From NCBI GenBank assembly GCA_003137095.1, contig PLET01000055.1, positions 42,667-106,666 of the forward strand: DNA of 64,000 nt. Reading direction: 5' to 3'. This DNA comes from Gammaproteobacteria bacterium (GTDB taxonomy: Bacteria; Pseudomonadota; Gammaproteobacteria; Steroidobacterales; Steroidobacteraceae). The notes under the pieces are model-generated. The model saw only the letters and a program-made list of their open reading frames with translations, searched no databases and was not told where the DNA came from. Positions 17,853-27,094 of the stretch are shown here, piece by piece (the stretch's first letter is position 1; each line of letters starts with the position of its first letter). Position numbers and translations under genes: made by a program.

Positions 17853-19079
17853 ATGCCGAGTTTCAGCATAGCCCTATCGGGATTGACCGCCGCGAGTTCA
17901 GACCTTGACGTCACGGCGAACAACGTGGCAAACGCCGACACCACCGGCTTCAAGGCCTCGCGCGCCGAATTCGCCGACGTGTACGCGGCGGGCGCCGTGA
18001 ATCTGAACACCTCGGTGGTGGGCGAGGGGGTGCGCCTGGCGAACACTGCGCAGCAGTTCACCCAGGGCAACATCACCACCACCTCCTCGAACCTGGATCT
18101 GGCGATCAGCGGCGACGGCTTCTTCACGATGAAAAATGCCAGCGGCTACGTGTATACGCGCAACGGCGAGTTCGGCCAGGACTCCAACGGCAACGTGGTC
18201 AGTTCCACGGGCCAGTTCCTGCAGGTGTACCCGCCGCTGACCACCGGCGGCTTCAACACCGGTGCGCTGCAGGATCTGAACCTCGAGACGGCGCAGAGTG
18301 CGCCGCTGGCGACCACGGGCGGCTCGGCGATCCTGAATCTGCCGGCCAATTCAGCCGCACCGGCGGTGGCGGTGTTCGACCCGGCCAACCCGCAGAGCTA
18401 CAACGAATCAACCTCCACCACGGTGTACGACTCGCTCGGCAACGCCTATCCGGCGACGTTCTTCTTCGCGCAGACGGCCGCCGCGGGCACCTGGGATGTG
18501 TACATGACGGTCAACGGCGCGCAGGTGGGCGGGGCGCAGACCCTGGCGTTCACCACGGCCGGCGCGGTCGAGGGCGCGAACGCCGGCGATCTGGCCTTCG
18601 ATGGCTTCGATCCGCCGGGCGGCGCCACCCAGGGGCAGGATTTCACCTTCGATTTCAGCAAGTCCACCCAGTACGGCGGCGGCTTCGGCGTGACCTCGAT
18701 CGCCCAGAACGGCTATGCCACCGGCCAGCTGTCGACCGTGTCGATCGACACCACGGGCATCGTCTCGGCCGTGTACACCAACGGCCGTTCGACCCAGCTC
18801 GGCCAGCTCGCGCTGGCGAATTTTCCCAATCCGCAGGGCCTGACTCAGCTCGGCGACACCAATTGGTCGCAGACCTACGCCTCCGGCTCGGCGGTGCAGG
18901 GCGTGGCCGGCTCCTCCGGCTTCGGCAGCATCCAGTCCGGCGCCCTGGAGAGCTCCAATGTGGATCTGACCTCGGAGCTGGTGAACATGATCACTGCGCA
19001 ACGCGCCTTCGACGCCAACGCGCAGGTCATCACCACCGCCAATCAGGAATCCCAGACCGTCATCGCCATCAACCATTAA
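17853..19079 (+). CDS. flgE: Flagellar hook protein FlgE
   Basis: Main hook subunit, 408 residues, near the family norm. N-terminal SFSIALSGLTAASSDLDVTA and NNVANADTTGFKASRAEF form the D0/D1 part. A central FlgE D2 domain follows, and the C-terminus is the conserved LESSNVDLTSELVNMITAQR. It is secreted through the flagellar export system and stops growing when FliK signals hook length. It has an AGGAG site and follows flgD by 18 bases. Confidence 0.95.
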   Translation: MPSFSIALSGLTAASSDLDVTANNVANADTTGFKASRAEFADVYAAGAVNLNTSVVGEGVRLANTAQQFTQGNITTTSSNLDLAISGDGFFTMKNASGYVYTRNGEFGQDSNGNVVSSTGQFLQVYPPLTTGGFNTGALQDLNLETAQSAPLATTGGSAILNLPANSAAPAVAVFDPANPQSYNESTSTTVYDSLGNAYPATFFFAQTAAAGTWDVYMTVNGAQVGGAQTLAFTTAGAVEGANAGDLAFDGFDPPGGATQGQDFTFDFSKSTQYGGGFGVTSIAQNGYATGQLSTVSIDTTGIVSAVYTNGRSTQLGQLALANFPNPQGLTQLGDTNWSQTYASGSAVQGVAGSSGFGSIQSGALESSNVDLTSELVNMITAQRAFDANAQVITTANQESQTVIAINH

Positions 19080-19096
19080 CGCCGGAGCTTCAAGTA

Positions 19097-19840
19097 ATGG
19101 ACAGAGGATTGTACGTGTCGATGACCGGCGCCAAGCAGATCATGGAGGCGCAGGCCGCCAACAATCACAACATCGCGAACGTCAACACCGTCGGCTTTCG
19201 CGCCGATTCGGTGGCCTTCGTCAGCGATCCGATCTATGGGCCGGGGTACCCGTCGCGGGTGAACGCGGTCGCGGGCGACTCGGGCGTGGATTTCTCCACC
19301 GGTGTGCTGCAAAGCACCGGCAACGCGATGGACGTGGCGATCAACGGCAAGGGCTTCATCACGGTGATGGCGCCGGACGGCACGGAGGCCTACACCCGCG
19401 AAGGCGACCTGCAGGTGACGGCCGACGGCGCGGTCATCACCGCCAACGGACTGCCGGTGATGTCGGAACAGGGGCTGGTGAACGTGCCCGCGGCGACCTC
19501 GGTGACCATCGGCAGCGACGGCACCGTCTCGGTGGTGCCCCTCGGCCTGACTCCGGTGGCGCAGTCGCAGGTCGACCGCATCAAGCTGGTCAATCCGAAC
19601 ACCGCCGACCTGAAAAAGGGCCCGGACGGGCTGTTCCGGCTCAAGTCCGGCGGCAAATCCCCCACCGACGAAACCGTCACACTGCAGTCGGGCATGCTCG
19701 AGATGAGCAACGTCAACGCCGCCAATTCGCTGGTCAACATGATCGAACTGCAGCGCCTGTACGAATTTCAGATCAAGAGCATGAATTCCACCGATCAAAA
19801 CGAGCAGACCGCCGAGCGCCTCATGATGAGCACGTCATGA
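19097..19840 (+). CDS. flgF: Flagellar proximal rod protein FlgF
   Basis: A 247-residue rod subunit. It begins MDRGLYVSMTGAKQIM and has NNHNIANVNTVGFRADSVAF. The C-terminus has SNVNAANSLVNMIELQRLYE and the final rod helix. Size and position between flgE and flgG support FlgF rather than FlgG. The ATG at 19097 has a CCGGAG site; open frame upstream belongs to the flgE region read in another frame. Confidence 0.93.
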   Translation: MDRGLYVSMTGAKQIMEAQAANNHNIANVNTVGFRADSVAFVSDPIYGPGYPSRVNAVAGDSGVDFSTGVLQSTGNAMDVAINGKGFITVMAPDGTEAYTREGDLQVTADGAVITANGLPVMSEQGLVNVPAATSVTIGSDGTVSVVPLGLTPVAQSQVDRIKLVNPNTADLKKGPDGLFRLKSGGKSPTDETVTLQSGMLEMSNVNAANSLVNMIELQRLYEFQIKSMNSTDQNEQTAERLMMSTS

Positions 19841-19859
19841 CGGCCGGAGAACAAACCCG

Positions 19860-20648
19860 ATGAATCTCGCACTATGGGCCGCAAAAACCGGCCTCGACGC
19901 GCAGAACACGCAGATGGCGGTGATTTCCAACAATCTCGCCAACAGCAACACCACCGGATTCAAGTCCGACCGCGCGGCGTTCCAGGACCTCATGTACCAG
20001 AACGTGCAACAGGTCGGCGCGCAGAGCACCCAGAACACCCAGTACCCCACCGGCCTGTCGCTCGGCACCGGCGTGCGCATCTCGGCGACCGTGAAGAACT
20101 ACATCCAGGGCAGCGTGCTGCAGACCGGCGGCAGCCTGGATTTGTCGATCAATGGCCTGGGTCTGTTCCAGATCCTGCTGCCTGACGGCACCACGGCGTA
20201 CACCCGCGACGGCGCATTCTCGCTCGACAACCAGGGCAATGTGGTGACCGCGAGCGGCAATCCGCTGCAGCCCGCCATCACCATTCCCATCGCCGCGCAG
20301 TCGGTCACGGTGGGCACCGACGGCACCGTCTCGGTCGCGATCGCCGGGCAGGTCAAGCCGACCACGGTCGGCCAGGTCCAGCTGGCCCAGTTCATCAACC
20401 CGCAGGGCCTGCAGGCCACCGGCAACAATCTGGTGATCGAAACCGCCGCCAGCGGGGCGCCGCAGGTCGGCACCGCCGGCACCAACGGCCTCGGCAGCCT
20501 GGCGCAGGGCACGCTCGAAACCTCGAACGTCAACACCGTCACGGAGCTCGTCAACATGATCGAATGCCAGCGCGCCTATGAGATGAACTCCAAGGCCATC
20601 ACCACCGTGGATCAGATGCTGCAGTATCTGACCACGAATCTGTCATGA
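19860..20648 (+). CDS. flgG: Flagellar distal rod protein FlgG
   Basis: A 262-residue distal rod subunit that forms the shaft through the P and L rings. Conserved: LWAAKTGLDAQNTQMAVISN, NLANSNTTGFKSDRAAFQDL and the C-terminal SNVNTVTELVNMIECQRAYE. The 3' end overlaps flgH by 4 bases (ATGA), indicating translational coupling. A CCGGAG site precedes the ATG. Confidence 0.95.
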   Translation: MNLALWAAKTGLDAQNTQMAVISNNLANSNTTGFKSDRAAFQDLMYQNVQQVGAQSTQNTQYPTGLSLGTGVRISATVKNYIQGSVLQTGGSLDLSINGLGLFQILLPDGTTAYTRDGAFSLDNQGNVVTASGNPLQPAITIPIAAQSVTVGTDGTVSVAIAGQVKPTTVGQVQLAQFINPQGLQATGNNLVIETAASGAPQVGTAGTNGLGSLAQGTLETSNVNTVTELVNMIECQRAYEMNSKAITTVDQMLQYLTTNLS

Positions 20649-21352
20649 CGCGCGCGCCCGGCTCCCACGGCGCGCGCATCGCGCTCGCCGCCGCCGGCCT
20701 GGCCCTTTTTCCCCTGGCGGGCTGCGGCATGCTGTCCATGTTCAAATCCAAACCCGAGCCGCCCCCGCCGGTCGCCCGCACGCTGCCGCCGCCCGTGCCG
20801 CGCACCGACGGTGCGATCTATCAGGCCGGCCAGCAGATGGAGCTGTTCGCGGATCTGAAGGCCCGCCGCGTGGGCGACGTGCTCACCATCGTGCTGAACG
20901 AAACCACCAACGCCAGCAAGAGTGCGGTCACCAAGACCGCCAAGACCACCTCCACCGTGAACACCGGGCCGACGCTGTTTGGCAGGACGCCCACCGTCAA
21001 GGGCGTGCCCATACTCGACGCCTCGTTGTCGGGCGCCGACAGCTTCGACGGCGAGGGCTCGAGCACCCAGAGCAACAGCCTGGCGGGCAGCCTGACCGTG
21101 ACGGTGATCCAGGTGCAGTCGAACGGCAATCTCATCGTGCAGGGCGACAAGTCGCTCAAGCTCAACCAGGGCGACGAGTTCGTGCACATCTCCGGGGTGA
21201 TCCGGCCGGCGGACATCGCCGGCAACAACACGGTTACCTCGGACAAGCTCGCCGACGCGCGCATCAGCTATTCCGGCAAGGGCGTGGTCGACAGCTCGAA
21301 CCGCATGGGCTGGCTGGCGCGATTCTTCAATTCGCCGTTCTCGCCATTCTAG
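20645..21352 (+). CDS. flgH: Flagellar L-ring lipoprotein FlgH
   Basis: A 235-residue outer-membrane lipoprotein that forms the L ring around the rod. A signal peptide ends in lipobox LAGC, so the mature protein begins at that Cys. A proline-rich linker follows, then the conserved [39 protein letters not shown] and [16 protein letters not shown]. It starts by 4-base overlap with flgG and precedes flgI by 13 bases. Confidence 0.95.
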   Translation: MTRAPGSHGARIALAAAGLALFPLAGCGMLSMFKSKPEPPPPVARTLPPPVPRTDGAIYQAGQQMELFADLKARRVGDVLTIVLNETTNASKSAVTKTAKTTSTVNTGPTLFGRTPTVKGVPILDASLSGADSFDGEGSSTQSNSLAGSLTVTVIQVQSNGNLIVQGDKSLKLNQGDEFVHISGVIRPADIAGNNTVTSDKLADARISYSGKGVVDSSNRMGWLARFFNSPFSPF

Positions 21353-21365
21353 GGACCGGCACGCC

Positions 21366-22469
21366 ATGCGCCTGAAGGTCCTTGCAGTCGTCCTGCTGGC
21401 GCTCGTGGCCACCGCGCCGGGGCGCGCCGAGCGCATCAAGGACATGGCGCAGGTCCAGGGCGTGCGCACCAATCAGCTGGTGGGGTACGGGCTGGTGGTG
21501 GGCTTGTACGGCACCGGCGACCAGACCAGCCAGGCGCCGTTCACGGTGCAATCCCTGACCAACATGCTGGCGCAGCTCGGCGTCACGGTGCCGAGCAACG
21601 TCACGCCGCAGCTGAAGAACGTCGCGGCGGTATCGGTGCATGCGGTGCTGCCGGCATTCGTGAAGCCCGGCCAGACCATCGACGTCACCGTCAATTCGAT
21701 CGCCAATGCCAAGAGCCTGCGCGGCGGCTCGCTGTTGGTCACCGCCCTGCACGGACTCGACGGCCAGATCTACGCCATCGCCCAGGGCAACTTGATCGTC
21801 AGCGGCTTCGGCGTGGATGCCAACGATGGCTCCAAGCTCACGGTCAACGTGCCGAGTTCGGGCCGGATTCCCAACGGCGCCACGGTTGAGCGCGCCGTGC
21901 CCTCGCAGCTGGCGCAGGGGGATGCCGTGATTCTCAATCTCAACAGCCCGGATTTCACCACCGCCACGCGTCTGATGGAGAGCGTGAACCGGGGGGTGGG
22001 CGCCGGCGCCGCCAGCATCATCGACGGCGCCTCGATCCGCGTGCACGCGCCCGAGGACCTCACCGAGCGCGTCGCCTTCCTGTCGAAGGTGGAGAATCTG
22101 CAGGTCGATCCGGCGAGCGCGCCGGCGCGCGTCATCATCAATTCGCGCACCGGCACCGTGGTGATCAGCAGCAACGTCACCGTGAGCCCGGCCGCGGTCT
22201 CGCACGGCTCGCTGTCGGTGACCATCAAAGAGGAGCAAGCCGTCAGCCAGCCGCTGCCGTTCTCGGGCGGCCAGACCACGGTGACCACCAATTCGCAGAT
22301 CAAGGTCGACACCGGCCCGAGTCACATGTTCCTGTTCAAGCCCGGCGTCGATCTGGAGCAGATCGTGCGCGCCGTCAACGAGGTCGGTGCGGCGCCCGGC
22401 GATCTGGTGGCCATTCTCGAGGCGCTGCGCGAGGCCGGTGCCCTGCAGGCCGAGCTGATCGTCATCTGA
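21366..22469 (+). CDS. flgI: Flagellar P-ring protein FlgI
   Basis: A 367-residue periplasmic protein that forms the P ring in the peptidoglycan layer with help from FlgA. A Sec signal peptide ends around ATAPGRA. The conserved [35 protein letters not shown] and C-terminal [19 protein letters not shown] follow. The stop overlaps the flgJ start by one base. Confidence 0.95.
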   Translation: MRLKVLAVVLLALVATAPGRAERIKDMAQVQGVRTNQLVGYGLVVGLYGTGDQTSQAPFTVQSLTNMLAQLGVTVPSNVTPQLKNVAAVSVHAVLPAFVKPGQTIDVTVNSIANAKSLRGGSLLVTALHGLDGQIYAIAQGNLIVSGFGVDANDGSKLTVNVPSSGRIPNGATVERAVPSQLAQGDAVILNLNSPDFTTATRLMESVNRGVGAGAASIIDGASIRVHAPEDLTERVAFLSKVENLQVDPASAPARVIINSRTGTVVISSNVTVSPAAVSHGSLSVTIKEEQAVSQPLPFSGGQTTVTTNSQIKVDTGPSHMFLFKPGVDLEQIVRAVNEVGAAPGDLVAILEALREAGALQAELIVI

Positions 22470-23377
22470 TGGCCACCACGCCCATCACGCCTCAATCCCT
22501 GCCGCCCGCGGCCGCCACCGCGGCGAACAATTACAGCGATATCAATGCGCTGTCGGCGCTGAAGGCCAATCCCTCCTCGCCGCAGGCGATCCACGCCGTG
22601 GCGCAGCAGGTGGAGGCGCTGTTCTTGCAAATGATGCTGAAGAGCATGCGCGACGCGAGCGCCGAACTGGGCGAGGGCGACAGCAACGAAATGGGCATGT
22701 ACCAGGACATGTTCGACAAGCAGATTTCGCTGTCGCTGTCGCAGCGCCAGGATCTGGGCCTGAGCGCGCTGCTCGCCCGCCAGCTGTCCAACGCCGCCGC
22801 CGCGGACGGCGGCGGCCGCACCGCGGCCACCCCGGCCGGCTCGGCCGCGGCCGGCGGCGCGGCCGGCGGCGCGGCCGAGGACATGGCGCAAAGCCCGGGC
22901 GATTTCGTGAAATTGGTGCTGCCGGCGATCAACAGCGCCGCCCAGGCGCTGGGGGTCAGTCCCTTGGGGGTGCTGGCGCAGGCGGCCTTGGAGACCGGCT
23001 GGGGCAAGCGCATGGCGCGCAATCCCGACGGCTCGCCCAGCCTGAACCTGTTCGGCATCAAGGCCGATGATGGCTGGGATGGCGCGCGCGTCGCCGCCGA
23101 TAGCGTCGAGTACAGCGGCGGGGTGGCGACGCCGCGGCGTGCGGCGTTTCGCGCCTATGGCTCCGTGGCCGAGTCGGTGGGCGATTTCGCCCAGCTGCTG
23201 CAGAACTCGCCCCGCTATCGGGAAGTGGTCGCCAACGGCGCCAATGCCCAGGCATACGTGGAGCAGATCGGCAAATCCGGCTATGCGACGGATCCTCAAT
23301 ACGGGAATAAGTTAAATAATCTATTGCATAGCAGCACGTTCCGCGCTGCGGTGCTATCGAGCACCCTGGCCCTCTAG
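22469..23377 (+). CDS. flgJ: Flagellar rod cap / peptidoglycan hydrolase FlgJ
   Basis: A 302-residue two-domain protein. Residues about 40-110 are the rod-binding cap (AVAQQVEALFLQMMLKSMRD and the MGMYQDMFDKQ segment). After an Ala/Gly-rich linker, residues about 140-300 form a glucosaminidase-type domain with the likely catalytic Glu175 in AALETGWGKR, which opens the wall for rod growth. A dual-domain FlgJ is typical of beta- and gammaproteobacteria. It overlaps flgI by one base, and flgK follows after 81 bases. Confidence 0.95.
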   Translation: MATTPITPQSLPPAAATAANNYSDINALSALKANPSSPQAIHAVAQQVEALFLQMMLKSMRDASAELGEGDSNEMGMYQDMFDKQISLSLSQRQDLGLSALLARQLSNAAAADGGGRTAATPAGSAAAGGAAGGAAEDMAQSPGDFVKLVLPAINSAAQALGVSPLGVLAQAALETGWGKRMARNPDGSPSLNLFGIKADDGWDGARVAADSVEYSGGVATPRRAAFRAYGSVAESVGDFAQLLQNSPRYREVVANGANAQAYVEQIGKSGYATDPQYGNKLNNLLHSSTFRAAVLSSTLAL

Positions 23378-23396
23378 TGTGGCCCTAGACTGACCC

Positions 23397-23423
23397 TCCA
23401 GAATGGTGCCGCCGTGCCGATAT
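23397..23423 (+). promoter_or_regulatory. Weak candidate sigma-28 promoter upstream of flgK
   Basis: GCCGATAT (23416-23423) matches the sigma-28 -10 at 7 of 8 positions. The element 11 bases upstream, TCCAGAAT, matches the -35 at only 4 of 8. It would start flgKL transcription near 23430; read-through from flgB is also likely. Confidence 0.35.
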
Positions 23424-23458
23424 CCACCTAGTCCCAGGTACGTACAGGGGTAAGGCAT

Positions 23459-25366
23459 TTGTCGGACGTTTTTGGAATCAGCTTATCGGCGCTGCAAGCC
23501 TTCCAACAGGCCTTGGCGGTGACGAGCAACAACATTGCCAATGCCAACACGCCGGGCTACGACGTGGAAACCGCCAATCTGACTGCTGCGGTGCCGCAGT
23601 CCTATGGCCAGGCCGCCATCGGCAACGGCGTCGATGTCGCCTCGGTGTCGCGCGCCTTCAGCCAGACCGCGGAAAACCAGCTGTACTCCTCGCAGAGCAG
23701 CTTGGGACAGCTCAATGCACTGCAAACCTACAGCAGCCAGATCGACGACATCGTGGGCAGCACCGGCGGTGGGCTGACCACGGCCCTGCGAAGCTACTAC
23801 GGCGCCTGGTCGACCCTGGCGAGCGATCCCTCCTCCACCGCCTCGCGCCAGGCGGTGCTGAGCGCGGCGCAGGGCCTGGCGCAGAGCTTCCAAAGCACCG
23901 GTTCCCAGCTGCAGAACCTGAGCAACAACATCAACACCGGCATCGCGGCCGACGTGAACCAGATCAATTCCATCGCCAGTTCCATCACCAGCCTGAACCA
24001 GCAGATCGTGGTGGGCACCGCGCAGGCGGGCGGCCAGGCCCCGAATACCCTGCTCGATCAGCGCGATCAGCTGGTCTCGAACCTCTCGCAGCTGGTCGGC
24101 GTGACCACCACCACCGACGCCGACGGCGCCATGAACGTGTTCGTCGGCAACGGCCAGCCCCTGGTGCTCGACGGCTACACCACCCAGCTGACCACCGTCG
24201 CCAATCCATACAATGCGACGCAGCTCGAGGTCTCCACCTCCACCGACGGCACCAACACCATCAGCGGCTCCATCACCACGGGCGATCTCGGCGGCCTGCT
24301 GGCCGCGCGCAGCCAGGTGGTCAACCCAGCCATCAATCAAGTGGGCCAGATCGCTCTGGCGCTGCAGCAGAACGCCAACTCGCTGCAGAACTCCGGCCTG
24401 GACGCGAACGGCAATTTCGGCGCGAACCTGTTCTCCGCCACCGGCCCGACGGTCAGCGCGTCGAGCAACAACACCGATGCGGCCACCGCCGCCGCCACCA
24501 TCACCAACGTCGGTGCGCTGACGGCGGACAATTACGTGCTGTCCTACAAGGCCGGCGCCTATTCCCTGACCGACGCCACCAGCGGCGCCACGGTGGCGCT
24601 CACCGGCGCCGGCACCGCGGCCAATCCGCTGCTGGCCGCCTCCGTGGGCTTGGCGATCGTGGTGACGCCGGCGGTGCCGGCCGCCGGCGACAGTTTTCTG
24701 ATCTCACCCACGTCGCAGGCGGCGGGCAGCTTCGCGGTGGCCTTGACCAGCACCTCGCAGCTGGCGGCGGCCGGCGCCATCGTCACCGCCGCCGCCGACG
24801 CCAACACCGGCACCGCGACCATCAGCGCCGGCACCGTCACCAACGCGGCGAATCCGAATCTGCTCGCCGCGGCAACCATCGCGTTCACCAGTCCGACCAC
24901 CTACACCATCAACGGCGGCGCGGCCAATGCCTACACCTCGGGCGGCAACATCGCGGCCGACGGTTGGCAAGTACAGATCAGCGGCACGCCGGCCACGGGC
25001 GATGTGTTCACCGTGCAGGGTAATGTCGGGGGCACCGGCGACAATCGCAACGCGCTGGCCGCCGCCGCCGCGCAGTCGCAGGGCGTGCTCTCCAACGGCA
25101 CGATTTCCGTCAACGCCGCGGTGAGCGGCCTGATCACCGGCGTCGGCAGCCAAGCGCAGCAGATCAATACCTCGCAAACCGCGCAGACCGCCGTCAACAC
25201 CCAGGCGCAGTCCGCGGTGCAGTCGGTTTCAGGGGTCAATCTCGATACCGAGGCCGCCAACCTGCTGCAGTGGCAGCAGGCCTACCAGGCCGCGGCACAG
25301 GTCATCAGCACCGGCAACTCGCTGTTCACCTATCTGCTCGATTCGATCAACGGCACCTATACCTAG
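23459..25366 (+). CDS. flgK: Hook-filament junction protein FlgK (HAP1)
   Basis: A 635-residue junction protein between hook and filament. The N-terminus has FGISLSALQAFQQALAVTSN and NNIANANTPGYDVE; the C-terminus has SGVNLDTEAANLLQWQQAYQ and VISTGNSLFTYLLDSI. It starts at TTG 23459, with an AGGGGTAAGG site just upstream; no ATG fits. The middle (residues about 350-530) is rich in Ala, Thr and Gly and carries two copies of a variable module with a PAxGDxF motif that is also present in FlgL. The chaperone is expected to be FlgN. Confidence 0.95.
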   Translation: MSDVFGISLSALQAFQQALAVTSNNIANANTPGYDVETANLTAAVPQSYGQAAIGNGVDVASVSRAFSQTAENQLYSSQSSLGQLNALQTYSSQIDDIVGSTGGGLTTALRSYYGAWSTLASDPSSTASRQAVLSAAQGLAQSFQSTGSQLQNLSNNINTGIAADVNQINSIASSITSLNQQIVVGTAQAGGQAPNTLLDQRDQLVSNLSQLVGVTTTTDADGAMNVFVGNGQPLVLDGYTTQLTTVANPYNATQLEVSTSTDGTNTISGSITTGDLGGLLAARSQVVNPAINQVGQIALALQQNANSLQNSGLDANGNFGANLFSATGPTVSASSNNTDAATAAATITNVGALTADNYVLSYKAGAYSLTDATSGATVALTGAGTAANPLLAASVGLAIVVTPAVPAAGDSFLISPTSQAAGSFAVALTSTSQLAAAGAIVTAAADANTGTATISAGTVTNAANPNLLAAATIAFTSPTTYTINGGAANAYTSGGNIAADGWQVQISGTPATGDVFTVQGNVGGTGDNRNALAAAAAQSQGVLSNGTISVNAAVSGLITGVGSQAQQINTSQTAQTAVNTQAQSAVQSVSGVNLDTEAANLLQWQQAYQAAAQVISTGNSLFTYLLDSINGTYT

Positions 25367-25374
25367 GACGATCC

Positions 25375-26568
25375 ATGCGCGTCACCGACTTGTCGAGTCA
25401 AACCCAGTTCCTCGCCGCCGTCCAGGCGCTTCAGACGAACGTCTCGGTGACGCAGAACCAGCTGTCCAGCGGCCTGGCGTTCACCGATCCCTCGCAGGAC
25501 CCGGTGGCCGCCGGCGAAGTGAACAACTTGAACACGGCGTTGTCCCAGAGCCAGCAATACCAGACCAACGCGAATGCCGCACAGAGCAGTCTCGGCACCG
25601 AGGACAACACCCTGTCGCAGGTGGAGACCCAGCTGCAGAACCTGCGGGATCTGGTGCTGCAGGCCAACTCGGGCACCAACACGGCGCAGAATCTCAGTTC
25701 GCTCGCCAGCCAGGCGGTGCAGATCCAAAGCGGCCTGCTGGCGCTGGCCAACACCCAGGACGGCAACGGCCAGTACATCTTCGCCGGCTATGCGACCCAG
25801 ACCCAGCCGTTCGACCAGACGGCGACCGGGGCGACCTACGCCGGCAATCAGGGCCAGCAAATGGTGCAGATCGCCGCCGGGCAGACGGTGGCCGTCGGCG
25901 ACAGCGGCGACGCGGTGTTCAACCAGATCAAGACCGGCAATGGCACCTTCACGGTCACCGCAGCGGCAGCCAACACCGGCACGGGCGTGGTGGGCGCGAC
26001 CACGGTGGCCGATCCGGCCGCCTACAATGGAGGCACCTATGCCGTCACCTTCGGCGCGGGGGGCACGTATAACGTCACCAACGCGGCCAACGCGGTGGTG
26101 TCGACGGGTACCTACACCGACGGCGCGACGATTGCCTTCGACGGGCTGCAGGTGACCTTGAGCGGCACGCCGGCCGCGGGCGACGCGTTCACGGTGGCGC
26201 CCTCGACCAATCAGAGCTTGTTCACCTCGGTGCAGGACATCGTCAATGCGCTGCAGTCGCCGACCGGAACCGCGACTCAAAGCACGCAACTCGGCAATTC
26301 ACTCAGCGCCGGGCTCAACAACCTCGACCAGGCGCTCTCCCAGATCGAGAATGTGCGCGCCGGCGTCGGCGGGCGGGTGGACACGGTTACCACGGCGCTC
26401 TCGGTCGCGGGCAGCCAGCAGACCCAGCTGCAATCCTCGATCGCGTCGCTGCAGGGTGTCGACTACGCCACCGCGATCACCAATCTCGATTCAGAGAACA
26501 CCGCCTTGACCGCCGCATTGCAGGCCTACACGGTCACCCAGGGCCTGACGCTGTTCAAGTATCTGTAA
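25375..26568 (+). CDS. flgL: Hook-filament junction protein FlgL (HAP3)
   Basis: A 397-residue flagellin-like junction protein. The N-terminal helix has QLSSGLAFTDPSQDPVAAGE, a degenerate flagellin D0/D1 motif. The C-terminus has SSIASLQGVDYATAITNLDS and LQAYTVTQGLTLFKYL. A central insert (residues about 190-290) ends in LSGTPAAGDAFTV, close to the FlgK insert. It follows flgK by 8 bases, ends the operon, and converges on slyD with a 30-base gap that holds no obvious terminator. Confidence 0.93.
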   Translation: MRVTDLSSQTQFLAAVQALQTNVSVTQNQLSSGLAFTDPSQDPVAAGEVNNLNTALSQSQQYQTNANAAQSSLGTEDNTLSQVETQLQNLRDLVLQANSGTNTAQNLSSLASQAVQIQSGLLALANTQDGNGQYIFAGYATQTQPFDQTATGATYAGNQGQQMVQIAAGQTVAVGDSGDAVFNQIKTGNGTFTVTAAAANTGTGVVGATTVADPAAYNGGTYAVTFGAGGTYNVTNAANAVVSTGTYTDGATIAFDGLQVTLSGTPAAGDAFTVAPSTNQSLFTSVQDIVNALQSPTGTATQSTQLGNSLSAGLNNLDQALSQIENVRAGVGGRVDTVTTALSVAGSQQTQLQSSIASLQGVDYATAITNLDSENTALTAALQAYTVTQGLTLFKYL

Positions 26569-26598
26569 ATCGGCCCAGGGCTGCCGGCGCAGGGCTCC

Positions 26599-27081
26599 CT
26601 AGTGGTGATGGCCGCCGGCGCCGTGCACGTGGCCGTGCTCGAGCTCCTCGCTGGTGGCCTCGCGCACCTCGACCACCTTGACCTCGAAATGCAGCCTCTG
26701 GTCGGCGAGCGGATGATTGCCGTCCAGGGTCACCATGTCGCCGGCCAGCGCGGTCACGGTGAACAGCCGCACACCCTGCTCGGTCTGAGCCTGGAATTGC
26801 ATGCCTTTCTTGATCTCGCCGGAGCCCTGCAGCGCTCGCTTCGGCAGCCGCTTGATCAGCGCCTCGTCGCGCCGGCCGTAGCCGTCGGCCGGCTCGATCA
26901 CCACAGCCAGGGTATCGCCGTCCCGTTTTCCCTCGAGCGCCTTCTCCAGACCCACCACGAGATTGCCGTGGCCCTGGATGTAGGCCAGGGGCTCGCCGCC
27001 GTCGGAGCTGTCGATCACCACGCCGCCGTCGTTCTTCAGGGTGTAGTGGATGGTCACCACCCGATCCGCCGTAATTTCCAC
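26599..27081 (-). CDS. slyD: FKBP-type peptidyl-prolyl isomerase, SlyD family
   Basis: A 160-residue folding helper with prolyl isomerase and chaperone activity. The FKBP half-domain has VTIHYTLKNDGGVVIDSS and PLAYIQGHGNLVVGLEKALE, with an inserted IF-domain and DGNHPLADQRLHFEVKVVEV. The C-terminal tail HGHVHGAGGHHH is a short form of the His-rich nickel-binding tail of SlyD. The start is the GTG at 27081 with GGAGG 8 bases upstream. It follows rimO by 13 bases, so the two probably form one operon. Confidence 0.92.
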   Translation of the reverse strand: MEITADRVVTIHYTLKNDGGVVIDSSDGGEPLAYIQGHGNLVVGLEKALEGKRDGDTLAVVIEPADGYGRRDEALIKRLPKRALQGSGEIKKGMQFQAQTEQGVRLFTVTALAGDMVTLDGNHPLADQRLHFEVKVVEVREATSEELEHGHVHGAGGHHH

Positions 27082-27094
27082 CGTCCGTCCTCCT

